NCBI GenBank assembly: GCA_028875855.1
Contig: JAGWVA010000033.1
Span: forward strand, 1-43,861
DNA length: 43,861 nt
Reading direction: 5' to 3'
Source: Paracoccaceae bacterium
GTDB lineage: Bacteria; Pseudomonadota; Alphaproteobacteria; Rhodobacterales; Rhodobacteraceae
The notes below the pieces were generated by a model. It was not told the DNA's origin. It saw only the letters and a program-made list of their open reading frames with translations, and did not search any database. Position 1 is the stretch's first letter. Each line of letters opens with the position of its first letter. Shown piece after piece: positions 34,831 through 42,396 of this stretch. Made by a program: the position numbers and the translations under genes.

Positions 34831-35940
34831 ATGACCGACACAAGCAAAAACGACTATTCCGATGCCGTCTCCTCGATCGAGGAGATCATCGAGGATGCGC
34901 GCAACGGGCGCATGTTCATTCTCGTCGATCACGAGGACCGCGAGAACGAGGGCGATCTGGTGATCCCCGCCCAGATGTGCACGCCCGCGGCGATCAACTT
35001 CATGGCAACGCATGGTCGCGGCCTGATCTGCCTGTCGCTGCCGGGCGAGCGGATCGACGCGCTTGGCCTGCCGCTGATGAGCCCGAAGAACTCCAGCCGG
35101 CACGAGACGGCGTTCACCATGTCGATCGAGGCGCGCGAGGGCGTGACCACCGGCATCTCGGCGCATGACCGGGCGCATACGGTGGCCGTCGCCATCGACC
35201 CGACCAAGGGGCCGCAGGACATTGCGACGCCGGGCCATGTCTTCCCGCTGCGCGCGCGCGACGGCGGCGTTCTGGTGCGCGCGGGCCATACCGAGGCGGC
35301 GGTGGACATCAGCCGTCTGGCGGGCCTCAACCCCTCTGGCGTGATCTGCGAGATCATGAACGAGGATGGCACCATGGCGCGGCTGCCCGACCTCATCTCC
35401 TTCGCGCAGCGCCACGGGCTGAAGATCGGCACGATTTCCGACCTCATCGCCTATCGCCGTCGTCACGACAACCTTGTGAAGATGACGCGCGAAGAGGTCA
35501 TTCATTCCGAATTCGGCGGCGAATGGGTGATGCGCATCTTCGCCGACACGCCGCAGGGCGCCGAGCACATCGCGCTCATCAAGGGCGATCTGGGCGGAAA
35601 CGATCCGGTGCTGGTGCGGATGCATACGCTCGATCCGCTGCTGGACGTGGTGGGCCTTGGCGGTCCGGGCCGCGCGGCGGAGTTCGGCCATGCCATGCGG
35701 CTCATCGCGCGCGAGGGGCGCGGCGCGCTCGTCCTGTTGCGCGACACCCATGCCAAGCTTGCGACCGATGGGTCGGTGTCGCCCCAGACGCTGCGCCAAT
35801 ACGGGGTCGGCGCGCAGATCCTCAGCACGCTCGGCATCCGGCAGTTGACGCTGCTGACCAATTCCCCCACGCCCAAGGTTGTCGGGCTCGAGGCCTACGG
35901 GCTGTCGATCACCGGCACCCGCCCGATCCCGCAGGAGTGA
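34831..35940 (+). CDS. ribB: 3,4-dihydroxy-2-butanone 4-phosphate synthase with degenerate GTP cyclohydrolase II domain (RibBX-like)
   Basis: The 369-residue protein has an intact N-terminal RibB domain: LVDHEDRENEGDLVIPAQM, THGRGLICLSLPG, EAREGVTTGISAHDRA, and HTEAAVDISRLAGLNPSGVICEI. The C-terminal half aligns with RibA but lacks the zinc cysteines: where RibA has a three-cysteine stretch after VRxH, this protein reads VRMHTLDPLLDVVGLGG. It therefore makes dihydroxybutanone phosphate but probably not the GTP cyclohydrolase product. Such RibBX hybrids are known in proteobacteria. GAGGGCGCACC precedes the ATG. ribH follows after three bases. Confidence 0.9.
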   Translation: MTDTSKNDYSDAVSSIEEIIEDARNGRMFILVDHEDRENEGDLVIPAQMCTPAAINFMATHGRGLICLSLPGERIDALGLPLMSPKNSSRHETAFTMSIEAREGVTTGISAHDRAHTVAVAIDPTKGPQDIATPGHVFPLRARDGGVLVRAGHTEAAVDISRLAGLNPSGVICEIMNEDGTMARLPDLISFAQRHGLKIGTISDLIAYRRRHDNLVKMTREEVIHSEFGGEWVMRIFADTPQGAEHIALIKGDLGGNDPVLVRMHTLDPLLDVVGLGGPGRAAEFGHAMRLIAREGRGALVLLRDTHAKLATDGSVSPQTLRQYGVGAQILSTLGIRQLTLLTNSPTPKVVGLEAYGLSITGTRPIPQE

Positions 35941-35943
35941 GCC

Positions 35944-36486
35944 ATGGCCGGACACGAGACCCATTACACCCTTCCGCTGCCGAAGTTCGACAAGCCGGTG
36001 AAGGTGCTGATCGTCGTCGCGCCCTATTACAAGGACATCGCCGACGACCTGATCGCGGGCGCGCGCGCCACGCTGGCCGAAGCGGGCGCCAGCCATGAGC
36101 TGATCGAGGTGCCGGGCGCGCTGGAGATCCCGACCGCCATCGCGCTGGCCGAACGGATGTCGAATTTCGACGGCTACGTGGCGCTTGGCTGCGTGATCCG
36201 GGGCGAGACGACGCATTACGACACGGTCTGCAACGACAGCTCGCGCGGGCTCACGCTGCTCGGCCTGTCGGGCGCCTGCGTCGGCAACGGCATCCTGACG
36301 GTCGAGAACCGCCAGCAGGCCGTCGTGCGCGCGGACCCGAAAGATCAGAACAAGGGCGGCGGCGCGGCCGCTGCGGCCTTGCACCTGATCGCGCTTTCGC
36401 GCAAATGGGCGGGCCAGACCAAGGGGATCGGCTTCAAGCCTGCGGGCGAGACGATCCAGATCGCCGGAGAGACCAGACCCGCATGA
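35944..36486 (+). CDS. ribH: 6,7-dimethyl-8-ribityllumazine synthase
   Basis: The 180-residue protein is lumazine synthase, which condenses the RibD product (after dephosphorylation) with the RibB product. Family motifs seen are VLIVVAPYYKDIADDLIAGA, EVPGALEIPTAIALA, YVALGCVIRGETTHYDTVC (catalytic histidine in GETTHYD), and GNGILTVENRQQA. The ATG at 35944 lies three bases after the ribB(X) stop, with GCAGGAGTGAGCC as the ribosome site. Its stop overlaps nusB. The length is slightly above the 150-160 usual for bacterial forms. Confidence 0.95.
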   Translation: MAGHETHYTLPLPKFDKPVKVLIVVAPYYKDIADDLIAGARATLAEAGASHELIEVPGALEIPTAIALAERMSNFDGYVALGCVIRGETTHYDTVCNDSSRGLTLLGLSGACVGNGILTVENRQQAVVRADPKDQNKGGGAAAAALHLIALSRKWAGQTKGIGFKPAGETIQIAGETRPA

Positions 36487-36947
36487 CCGCGAAGACCGAC
36501 AAGCGCAAGATGCGATCCGCCGCCCGGCTTTATGCCGTGCAGGCCCTGTTCCAGATGGAAGTGACCGGCCAGACCGTGGACTCCGTCGGCTCGGAATTCG
36601 AGACGCATCGCTTTGGCGCGATCTACGACGAAGAGGAAATGGCCGAAGGCGACGTGGACCTGTTCCGCAAGATCGTCGGGGATGCGGTCAACTGGCAGGC
36701 GCGGGTCGATCAGATGACCGACCGCGCCCTTGTCGCCAAATGGCCCATCGCGCGCATCGATCCCACGCTGCGGGCGCTGTTCCGCGCCGGCGGGGCAGAG
36801 CTCATCGACACGGCCACCCCGCCGAAGGTGGTCATCACCGAATACGTGGACATCGCCAAGGCTTTCTTTCCCGACGGAAAAGAGGCGCGCTTTGTCAATG
36901 CCGTGCTCGATCACATGGCGCATGAGATCCACCCCGAGGGGCTTTGA
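36483..36947 (+). CDS. nusB: Transcription antitermination factor NusB
   Basis: The 154-residue all-helical RNA-binding protein acts with NusE (S10) in rRNA antitermination. Motifs include KMRSAARLYAVQALFQME at the N-terminus, WPIARIDPTLRALFRAGGAEL, KVVITEYVDIAKAFF and KEARFVNAVLDHMAHEI. The start is set by the four-base overlap with ribH, the common ribH-nusB pairing in proteobacteria. It is the last gene of the operon, and a hairpin follows right after the stop. Confidence 0.95.
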   Translation: MTAKTDKRKMRSAARLYAVQALFQMEVTGQTVDSVGSEFETHRFGAIYDEEEMAEGDVDLFRKIVGDAVNWQARVDQMTDRALVAKWPIARIDPTLRALFRAGGAELIDTATPPKVVITEYVDIAKAFFPDGKEARFVNAVLDHMAHEIHPEGL

Positions 36948-36948
36948 T

Positions 36949-36965
36949 CCCGGCGGTTCGCCGGG
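36949..36965 (+). terminator. Hairpin after nusB
   Basis: CCCGGCG (36949-36955) pairs exactly with CGCCGGG (36959-36965) around a three-base loop. An outer pair GATCCCG/CGGGATC (36946-36952 and 36980-36986) offers an alternative longer fold. There is no T-run, so it is a plausible but unproven terminator of the riboflavin operon. Confidence 0.45.
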
Positions 36966-37099
36966 GCGGGCAGGGCAGGCGGGATCATCGCGATTTGCGA
37001 CACGGATCGTTTGCGCAAAAGCCCGGCCTGCGACCTCGAGCCGTTTGACATTCCCGAAGACGCGTCAGATCATGTCACAAAAGCGTCAGGAATCGGATC

Positions 37100-37426
37100 A
37101 TGCCTCAGTTGGTGCGCCTTTACATCCGCAACGTTGTTATCGGCTTCGGGATCGCGGCCCTGTTCTCCGCGATGCTTGTCTGGCTTGACGCCGGCGGGCT
37201 GCGGCATCTGATCTTTCAAACGGATCTTGGCTGGGTCGCGGCGCTGATGCTGGTGCTGGCCAACGGGACGCTCTTCGCCGGTGTGCAGTTCGCGATTGCC
37301 GTGATGCTGATGGCCGAGGACGATGACGAACCGCGCGGCGGGCGCCGCCAGCGTGTCGCGCGCGCGCCGGTTCTGCTGCCGATCCCCGTGCGCGACCGCC
37401 CCATGACCCAACGCCACCGTCGCTGA
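37100..37426 (+). CDS. Small two-helix membrane protein, unknown function
   Basis: The 108-residue protein has two membrane segments (VVIGFGIAALFSAMLVWL at about residues 12-29 and ALMLVLANGTLFAGVQFAIAV at about 48-68) and a basic, cytoplasmic-looking tail (RGGRRQRVARAP). I know no function for it; similar small proteins are common near this locus in Rhodobacteraceae. The ATG has only a weak ribosome site (GGAATCGG). A strong terminator follows 37 bases after the stop. Confidence 0.72.
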   Translation: MPQLVRLYIRNVVIGFGIAALFSAMLVWLDAGGLRHLIFQTDLGWVAALMLVLANGTLFAGVQFAIAVMLMAEDDDEPRGGRRQRVARAPVLLPIPVRDRPMTQRHRR

Positions 37427-37463
37427 CGGCCACGATCGGCTCGCCAGCCTGTCGAACGTAAGC

Positions 37464-37498
37464 AAAGACCCCGCCGCAGGTTCTGCAGCGGGGTCTTT
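37464..37498. terminator. Rho-independent, probably bidirectional terminator
   Basis: AAAGACCCCGC (37464-37474) and GCGGGGTCTTT (37488-37498) are exact complements over 11 bp, with a 13-base loop that can pair further (GCAG/CTGC). The A- and T-runs at the stem ends make it symmetrical for either strand. Confidence 0.85.
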
Positions 37499-37753
37499 GA
37501 TGTGCCATGGGGCGGCGGGAACCGCAGCAGCCGTGCAGGCGTGAATTTCCCGAGAGCCTGGATTACCAGGTGGGCGCCGGTTACCGGGACCACGATCCCG
37601 GCAGAGCCAGCCCCCTCGGAGAAGCTTATCGGCCACTGGAAAAGGGCCCGACACGCGCAGAGCAGAACCCGCCTTTACCAATTGTATGCCGCCCCACCGG
37701 CTTCGGCAAGAGGCGGATGCGGCAGCCTGCCGTCACCGCGGCTCTGGACTTTT

Positions 37754-37768
37754 GTTCACGACTTGTTC
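37754..37768 (+). promoter_or_regulatory. LexA (SOS) box of the alphaproteobacterial type
   Basis: GTTC-ACGACTT-GTTC is a perfect GTTC-N7-GTTC direct repeat, the LexA site known from Rhodobacter, Caulobacter and rhizobia. It ends 11 bases before the mmcB start codon, so bound LexA would cover the promoter or transcript start. Confidence 0.85.
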
Positions 37769-37779
37769 ATAGTCCGTCC

Positions 37780-38241
37780 ATGCCCGACGATCTCGCACCC
37801 GGCCAGCTTCTTGCCCGTGGCGTCTGCCGCCACCTGCTGGGGCATGGCTTCGTCAGCGTGGTGGAACTCGTTCCCGCGCCCGGGCTGCGCGTCGATGTGA
37901 TGGCGCTTGGCCGCAAGGGCGAGGTCTGGATCGTCGAATGCAAATCGAGCCGCGCCGATTTCACCTCGGACCGCAAATGGCAGGGCTATCTGGAATGGTG
38001 CGACCGCTTCTTCTGGGCGGTGGACGCGGATTTCCCGACCGAGCTTCTGCCCGAAGACAGCGGCCTGATCCTTGCCGATGCCTATGATGCCGAAATCCTG
38101 CGGATGGGGCCCGAGACAAAGCTGCCCGGCGCCCGGCGCAAGGCGATGACGCAGAAGTTCGCCCGCCACGCCGCGCGCCGGTTGCAGGCGCTGCGCGACC
38201 CTCGGCCCGTGGGTCTGCTGGGCGGAGACGAGGACGACTAG
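37780..38241 (+). CDS. mmcB: MmcB-family DNA repair protein
   Basis: The 153-residue protein matches MmcB, a small PD-(D/E)XK-fold protein named for mitomycin C sensitivity in Caulobacter. The nuclease-like core shows D39 in RVDVMAL, then E53 and K55 in VECKSSRADF, followed by YLEWCDRFFWAVDADFP. It is thought to act in repair of crosslinks or bulky lesions. The ATG at 37780 lies just after a perfect LexA box, in line with SOS induction. The open frame runs further upstream, but the box fixes the start. It ends four bases into the convergent small gene. Confidence 0.9.
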   Translation: MPDDLAPGQLLARGVCRHLLGHGFVSVVELVPAPGLRVDVMALGRKGEVWIVECKSSRADFTSDRKWQGYLEWCDRFFWAVDADFPTELLPEDSGLILADAYDAEILRMGPETKLPGARRKAMTQKFARHAARRLQALRDPRPVGLLGGDEDD

Positions 38242-38465
38242 CGTCCCTTCTTCGGTCCGCCCTTGCCCTTGGGCTGGCTTGCGCCCATCTCGCGCGCAAG
38301 CTTGGCCGCGGCCAGAAGCTCCTCGGCGATTTCCTCGGCCTCTTCCGGGTCGAAGTCCAGCGGCAGCTCGATCCCGTCGCCCTCGACATAGATGCGCACC
38401 ATGCCAAGCGTCGTCGGACCGATCTGCAGGTTCGCGGCCAGATCGCTTTCGCTGTTGATCCCCAT
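38238..38465 (-). CDS. Small conserved protein of unknown function (DUF6324-like)
   Basis: The 75-residue acidic protein reads MGINSESDLAANLQIGPTT, then MVRIYVEGDGIELPLDFDPEEAEEIAEELL and a lysine/glycine-rich tail (KGKGGPKKGR). It resembles a small Rhodobacteraceae family of unknown function; the DUF number is from memory. The stop overlaps the end of mmcB by four bases, in convergent orientation. GGAGGGTGCC precedes the ATG, a good ribosome site. The pattern of one strand pair and one long helix suggests a small alpha/beta fold. Confidence 0.78.
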   Translation of the reverse strand: MGINSESDLAANLQIGPTTLGMVRIYVEGDGIELPLDFDPEEAEEIAEELLAAAKLAREMGASQPKGKGGPKKGR

Positions 38466-38571
38466 GGCACCCTCCGTTTCGGGGCTGCCTAGCGCCGAAA
38501 ACCCCGGCTGGCAAGATCATCCCGCTTGACCCGGCCTCTGGATCGGCCAAGCTCGGCCCGGGGAGAACGGC

Positions 38572-39075
38572 ATGGATCAGGGTGACAGCGGCAGCGGCAT
38601 CGTCTTGCGCGATCTCGCGATCGGGGATGCGGGCTGGATCATTTCCCGCCACGCCTGCCTTTACGCCCGAGAGGAAGGCTATGACGCCACGTTCGAGGCG
38701 CTGGTGGCCGAGATCCTTGCCGCCTACATCCGCAGCCACGATCCCGACCGCGAGCGAGCCTGGATCGCGTGGCGCGCGGGCGCGCGGATCGGGTCGATCT
38801 TCTGCGTCCGGCAGGACGAGGATACCGCAAAGCTGCGCCTGTTCCTGGTCGAGCCCGCGGCCCGCGGCACCGGCCTTGGCAAGCGGCTCTTGCGCGAATG
38901 CCTCGCCTTCGCCCGCGCCACGGGCTATCGCCGCATGGTGCTGTGGACCCATGCGAGCCACCGCGCCGCCTGCGCGCTTTATGCCGCCCACGGCTTCCGG
39001 CTGACCTCGGAAACGCCGGCGGTGGACTTCGGTCAGGCGGTGATCGACCAGACCTGGGAAATCGACCTGACCTGA
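38572..39075 (+). CDS. GNAT-family N-acetyltransferase
   Basis: The 167-residue protein is a single GNAT domain. It starts with IVLRDLAIGDAGWIISRHACLYAREEG, the acetyl-CoA binding loop is RGTGLGKRLLRECLAFAR near residues 101-118, and the late part reads MVLWTHASHRAACALYAAHGFRL. It resembles the acetyltransferase half of MarR-GNAT fusion proteins, with no HTH here. The substrate is unknown. GGGGAGAACGGC precedes the ATG at 38572. It is the last backbone gene before the tRNA-His island junction. Confidence 0.85.
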   Translation: MDQGDSGSGIVLRDLAIGDAGWIISRHACLYAREEGYDATFEALVAEILAAYIRSHDPDRERAWIAWRAGARIGSIFCVRQDEDTAKLRLFLVEPAARGTGLGKRLLRECLAFARATGYRRMVLWTHASHRAACALYAAHGFRLTSETPAVDFGQAVIDQTWEIDLT

Positions 39076-39086
39076 CCGCGAAGCCC

Positions 39087-39115
39087 TTGCATTCCCGCGC
39101 GGGGGGGGCTAAATC
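39087..39115 (+). promoter_or_regulatory. Sigma-70 promoter of the tRNA-His gene
   Basis: TTGCAT (39087-39092) and TAAATC (39110-39115) are separated by exactly 17 bases, putting the start of transcription near 39122, three bases before the mature tRNA end. The spacer includes a G-run. Confidence 0.6.
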
Positions 39116-39124
39116 GCGCCTCGT

Positions 39125-39201
39125 GCCGCCTTAGCTCAGTTGGTTAGAGCACCAGATTGTGGATCTGGGGGTCCCCCGTTCGAGCCGGGGAGGCGGTACC
39201 A
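39125..39201 (+). tRNA. tRNA-His (GTG anticodon), CCA encoded
   Basis: The cloverleaf is complete: acceptor GCCGCCT/AGGCGGT (with a G1-U72 wobble), D arm GCTC-GAGC, anticodon stem CCAGA/TCTGG with loop TTGTGGA (anticodon GTG, histidine), and T arm CCCCG-TTCGAGC-CGGGG, then A73 and the encoded CCA. The base before position 1 is T, so the otherwise universal G-1 is not encoded and position 73 is A instead of C. Loss of G-1 is known in a clade of alphaproteobacteria, with a matching change in HisRS. The 3' end is the integration target of the island that follows. Confidence 0.95.
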
Positions 39202-39407
39202 TCGGAACCCCTTATTTTATTGGCGATGTACACGAGCTTGGCGCACAAAGTGTCGCGAGTTCGCAAATCAGTTCGCACTTGTCTTGCCGCTCGTCGTCCG
39301 GGGGCTCGGGCGGTGAGCCGGTATCCCTCAAACTCATCGCCGGCACAAAAGCAACTTTTTCGCTTACGGAAATCCCAACTCGCCCCATCTGCCTTTTGAC
39401 GACGAAA

Positions 39408-39707
39408 ATGTCGAGACGCAGACGGAGCAGAAACGTGTCGGAACAAGGTGCGATTGACCGGATCGGAGTGTTGCCAGACTGGCCGCTGATGCTGTCGGAA
39501 CGGCAGGCAGCTGAATATGTCCAATTGGCGGTTGCTGCTTTTCTGCGCGCCGTCGCTGCAAGCGAATTACCCGCTCCCCGATTGCTCGCCGGCAAGAAGC
39601 GATGGTCAAGGCTCGAAATCGAGAACCACCTTCACAATGGGGGTGGCCTTCTTGAGACAGATTATGACCCAATTGCAGCCTCCATTGAACGGGCGTTCAA
39701 GTCATGA
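39408..39707 (+). CDS. AlpA-like / excisionase-type small DNA-binding protein
   Basis: The 99-residue protein has a winged-helix pattern of the MerR/AlpA/excisionase kind: LMLSERQAAEYVQLAVAAFLRAVA at about residues 27-50, then LPAPRLLAGKKRWSRLEIENHL, where the RW/GKKRW turn forms the wing. The N-terminus is strongly basic (MSRRRRSRN). Such proteins direct excision by, or regulate, the neighbouring integrase. The ATG at 39408 follows GACGAAA, a weak ribosome site. The stop overlaps the integrase start (ATGA). It is the first gene of the island. Confidence 0.75.
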   Translation: MSRRRRSRNVSEQGAIDRIGVLPDWPLMLSERQAAEYVQLAVAAFLRAVAASELPAPRLLAGKKRWSRLEIENHLHNGGGLLETDYDPIAASIERAFKS

Positions 39708-40852
39708 AAGTTCAGATCAAGGGGGTATACTGCAAGCGGAAGGCGCTTAAATCGGGCGAGGTCCGGGTCTATTACTATCACAGGGCAACCAACAGTCGGC
39801 TACCTAACGATCCGACATCGCCCGAGTTTTTCCAAAAGGTGCGACAGCTAAACAAGCAGCCGATCGGCACGGCACGCGCAGAGAGGAGCTTCTCCGACCT
39901 TGTCAGACACTACAGGTCTTCCATCGGCTACCGCGAACTGGCTGTGGCCACGCGGAAAGAATACGATCGGCACATCAAATACGTTGAGCCCATGCTGGGT
40001 AGCTTCCTGGTTGCGCAAATCCAGCGAAAGCACCTCGAGCAGATCATGGCAATGTATGCTGAGATGCCAACGCTTGCCCGCTCTATTGGCCGGACAATGT
40101 CCCTCTTGTTTTCCTATGCGTTGGATAAGCTCCAGTGGATCGAGGCAAATCCGTTCCTGAGGATGCAAAATCAGCGGGTTCGGCGCCAAAAAGAAAGTGG
40201 TCAAAGGCCCTATACCGAAGCTGAAATCGCCCGATTTCGGCAGGCGAACCCCCTTGGCTCGCGTGAACGACTCGCTTTTGAGATCGCTCTCGTGACGGCA
40301 CTTCGGATCGAGGACCTCGTCAACGTACCCGCCGCCGAGATGTTGGCCGAGACGATCCCGATCCGAGTCAAGAAGACCGGCGAAATCATTTCGGTGCCAG
40401 TCGGTCGCCAGATGCGCGATGCTTGGCTCGCATGGGAGGAAACCCGGAAGAAAGCGGGGGGCGGAGCCAGCCGCTTCGCCGTCTGTTGCCTTGACGGATC
40501 CTCTCTGAACAAATCCACGCTTAGCCACGAAATGCTCGATGCTTACAAAAGGGCGGAGTTCGACGAAGGGCAGCGCACACATGCTCTGCGCTACACAGCT
40601 TGTATTCGGTTGTTGGAGGCTGGGTACGCCTTCGGAGACATCGCCGAGCATACCGGGCACAGGATGGCGTCGATGGCCGCAGAATACTGCCGAAAGCGCC
40701 GCAACGCTGTTGAACGTGGCATCTCCTTGGAGGCAGTGGAAGAAATGCATGAGAAGCGTCTTGCAGCGTCTCTCTTGCATCGTTCAGGCGACGCAGAGCA
40801 GTCCGACGTGCCCGGTGGATCGGCTTCGTTCAAGACGCGGCGTCTCAATTGA
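39704..40852 (+). CDS. Tyrosine recombinase / integrase of a genomic island
   Basis: The 382-residue protein is a phage-type site-specific tyrosine recombinase. Catalytic residues appear in order: R201 in VTALRIEDL, a lysine near K224 in RVKKTGE, H293 and R296 in THALRYT, H319 in HTGHR, and the nucleophile Y328 in AEYCRK. The N-terminal half carries a core-binding SAM-like domain (SDLVRHYRSSIGYRELAVATRKEY). It lies 503 bases from the tRNA-His 3' end, the standard set-up for an element using that tRNA as attB. The start is set by overlap with the AlpA-like stop. Confidence 0.92.
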   Translation: MKVQIKGVYCKRKALKSGEVRVYYYHRATNSRLPNDPTSPEFFQKVRQLNKQPIGTARAERSFSDLVRHYRSSIGYRELAVATRKEYDRHIKYVEPMLGSFLVAQIQRKHLEQIMAMYAEMPTLARSIGRTMSLLFSYALDKLQWIEANPFLRMQNQRVRRQKESGQRPYTEAEIARFRQANPLGSRERLAFEIALVTALRIEDLVNVPAAEMLAETIPIRVKKTGEIISVPVGRQMRDAWLAWEETRKKAGGGASRFAVCCLDGSSLNKSTLSHEMLDAYKRAEFDEGQRTHALRYTACIRLLEAGYAFGDIAEHTGHRMASMAAEYCRKRRNAVERGISLEAVEEMHEKRLAASLLHRSGDAEQSDVPGGSASFKTRRLN

Positions 40853-41241
40853 ACTGTCCAAGGACGGCAAGGAAGCGGATGTGTTTCGCTGCCTGGGCGC
40901 GCGGTGTCAGGGGAAACATGCAAAGTCGCCTGGTCGCTGCAAAATCTTGCTGCAAATACCAACAACACGCAGGGAGCGGACTTGGTTCGCTGAAAGCCTG
41001 CCTGAAATAGCCAGATCCTTTCGGCGCTCGGGCCCAACAAGAGTTCGATCAGCGCTTATGTCGGATAAGACGTCACTGATGAAGAGATATAACTGGTATC
41101 GCATAAACAGGTGGCAGCCCCGCTGTTAATTTTGCGTAGATGTCGTCCGTAAGTGCGAATGTGCGATCGGATGGTTGTTGCCAATACATGTTACATCGGG
41201 AATCATCATACGCAGGGCAAACCGTGTGGCAGGAGGTGCGG
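40853..41241. other. Gene-free stretch inside the island
   Basis: This 389-base segment lies between the integrase and the HNH gene and is less GC-rich than the backbone. Reading frames cross it, but none shows a good start, ribosome site or protein-like pattern. A promoter for the HNH gene probably lies in the AT-rich part near 41085-41220; I could not fix its elements. Confidence 0.4.
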
Positions 41242-42159
41242 ATGCGTCAGTACCTGAAAGAACCGATCCCGGAGATCTTCTCGGCTTACTTCGCGCTATC
41301 AAAAGCCGTAGATGCCCACCTTACGGGCGATTACAAACAGGCTGCTGTATGCTTCGACAAGGCTAACTCCCCAGAGGTTTGGGATTGGCTCAATTCATCG
41401 TGGATGAACGTAGAACAGCATGTAGTCACGATGAAACCTATATCCGACACCCAGATCGTTCCACGCGAAGACCGGGACCCGGATCGGAACATTGCAAGCG
41501 CCATCAAGAGGCGAGTTCTCGAACGTGACGGCCATAGATGCCGTTACTGCGGCCTGCCGGTGATTCATGCCGACATCCGAAAGATCGCTCACACCCTCTA
41601 CCCTGAAGTCGTCCCATGGCATCCGAATGACGCCAAACTTCAGCATGCTGCGTTTCAAGTGTTCTGGCTTCAATTTGACCATGTAGAACCACACAGCCAC
41701 GGAGGCAGATCGACAGCCGAAAACGTGGTAGTGACCTGTGCCCTCTGCAATTTTGGCAAGGATAGGTTCACTCTCAGGCAACTTGACCTGGAAGATCCTC
41801 GGCTTCGCCCTCCCGTTCCTTCTGAGTTTGAAGGTCTCGAACGGTTTCGGGCTGCAGCCCCCTCGCGGCAACGGCAGACGCCGCAAGAAACCAACGCCGA
41901 AGCCTTCGCTAAAGTTACGCGGGAGGATGGTCAGCCAGATTCGGCTTTTTTCTTCCCAGGGGCCTGGATCGGCGGAAATTACGTGAACATCCCGCCGCTT
42001 CAAGGGAAGAGCCGTTGGTTCAAGTTGGGAGCAAACGTGTCAGCCGAACCAGTGGTTCGCAACGGCGTTGAAGGCTGCGTGGTAACCTGTCCGCGAGTTC
42101 ACTTGGAACGGCGAGGTCTCGACGTGGAGGCTTTGCTAGACAAAGGCCCAGATAACTGA
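41242..42159 (+). CDS. HNH endonuclease, island cargo
   Basis: The 305-residue protein carries an HNH domain at about residues 90-180. The zinc pairs are C100/C103 (RCRYC) and C166/C169 (CALCN), the metal site is D146-H147 in FDHVEPHSHGG, and the support Asn is in STAENVVVTC. A spacer of about 40 residues lies between the first cysteines and the DH motif. The N-terminal 75 residues and the C-terminal 100 (GAWIGGNYVNIPPLQGKSRWFKLG) match nothing I know. AGGAGG five bases before ATG 41242 fixes the start. A restriction or anti-phage role is possible for an island nuclease but is not shown. Confidence 0.8.
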   Translation: MRQYLKEPIPEIFSAYFALSKAVDAHLTGDYKQAAVCFDKANSPEVWDWLNSSWMNVEQHVVTMKPISDTQIVPREDRDPDRNIASAIKRRVLERDGHRCRYCGLPVIHADIRKIAHTLYPEVVPWHPNDAKLQHAAFQVFWLQFDHVEPHSHGGRSTAENVVVTCALCNFGKDRFTLRQLDLEDPRLRPPVPSEFEGLERFRAAAPSRQRQTPQETNAEAFAKVTREDGQPDSAFFFPGAWIGGNYVNIPPLQGKSRWFKLGANVSAEPVVRNGVEGCVVTCPRVHLERRGLDVEALLDKGPDN

Positions 42160-42202
42160 ACGTTTGGTTCCTCCCATTTTTGCAGGGCGTTTGTCGTAGA
42201 GT

Positions 42203-42301
42203 TTATGCGGCCATTTTCGGTTTCTGGGCGGGTGTCATGCCGTCGTTGCCCATATTGGGACGTTCGTTGTTGTAGGACCATAGCCACTCGACGGTCGACG
42301 G
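42203..42301 (-). pseudogene. IS3-family transposase OrfB remnant, C-terminal end only
   Basis: On the minus strand this encodes about 32 codons ending in a stop at 42203-42205. They include the IS3-group C-terminal pattern STVEWLWSYNNERPNMG followed by MTPAQKPKMAA. Upstream (above about 42301) the similarity stops abruptly, so only the tail of the transposase gene is left. This is the scar of a degraded insertion or of a recombination event, next to the start of the PheC-like gene. Confidence 0.8.
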
Positions 42302-42396
42302 TGTTACAATTTCCACAGCATACGCGACACGCCTTGACTCCTGTCCGCCCAAGACGCGCTACTGGAAGAAACAAATTTCCAAAGGGAGGAGACATC

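Larger units (their letters stand above)
37427..37779. other. Intergenic region with terminator and SOS box
   Basis: It holds the terminator at 37464-37498, an inverted repeat CCTGG-ATTA-CCAGG near 37558-37571, and the LexA box just before mmcB. No gene is seen in it. Confidence 0.6.

Noticed and set aside
39685-39700. Inverted repeat TTGAACG-GG-CGTTCAA before the integrase start
   Set aside because: It lies inside the coding end of the AlpA-like gene and is short; an operator or translational hairpin is possible but not supported by anything else.
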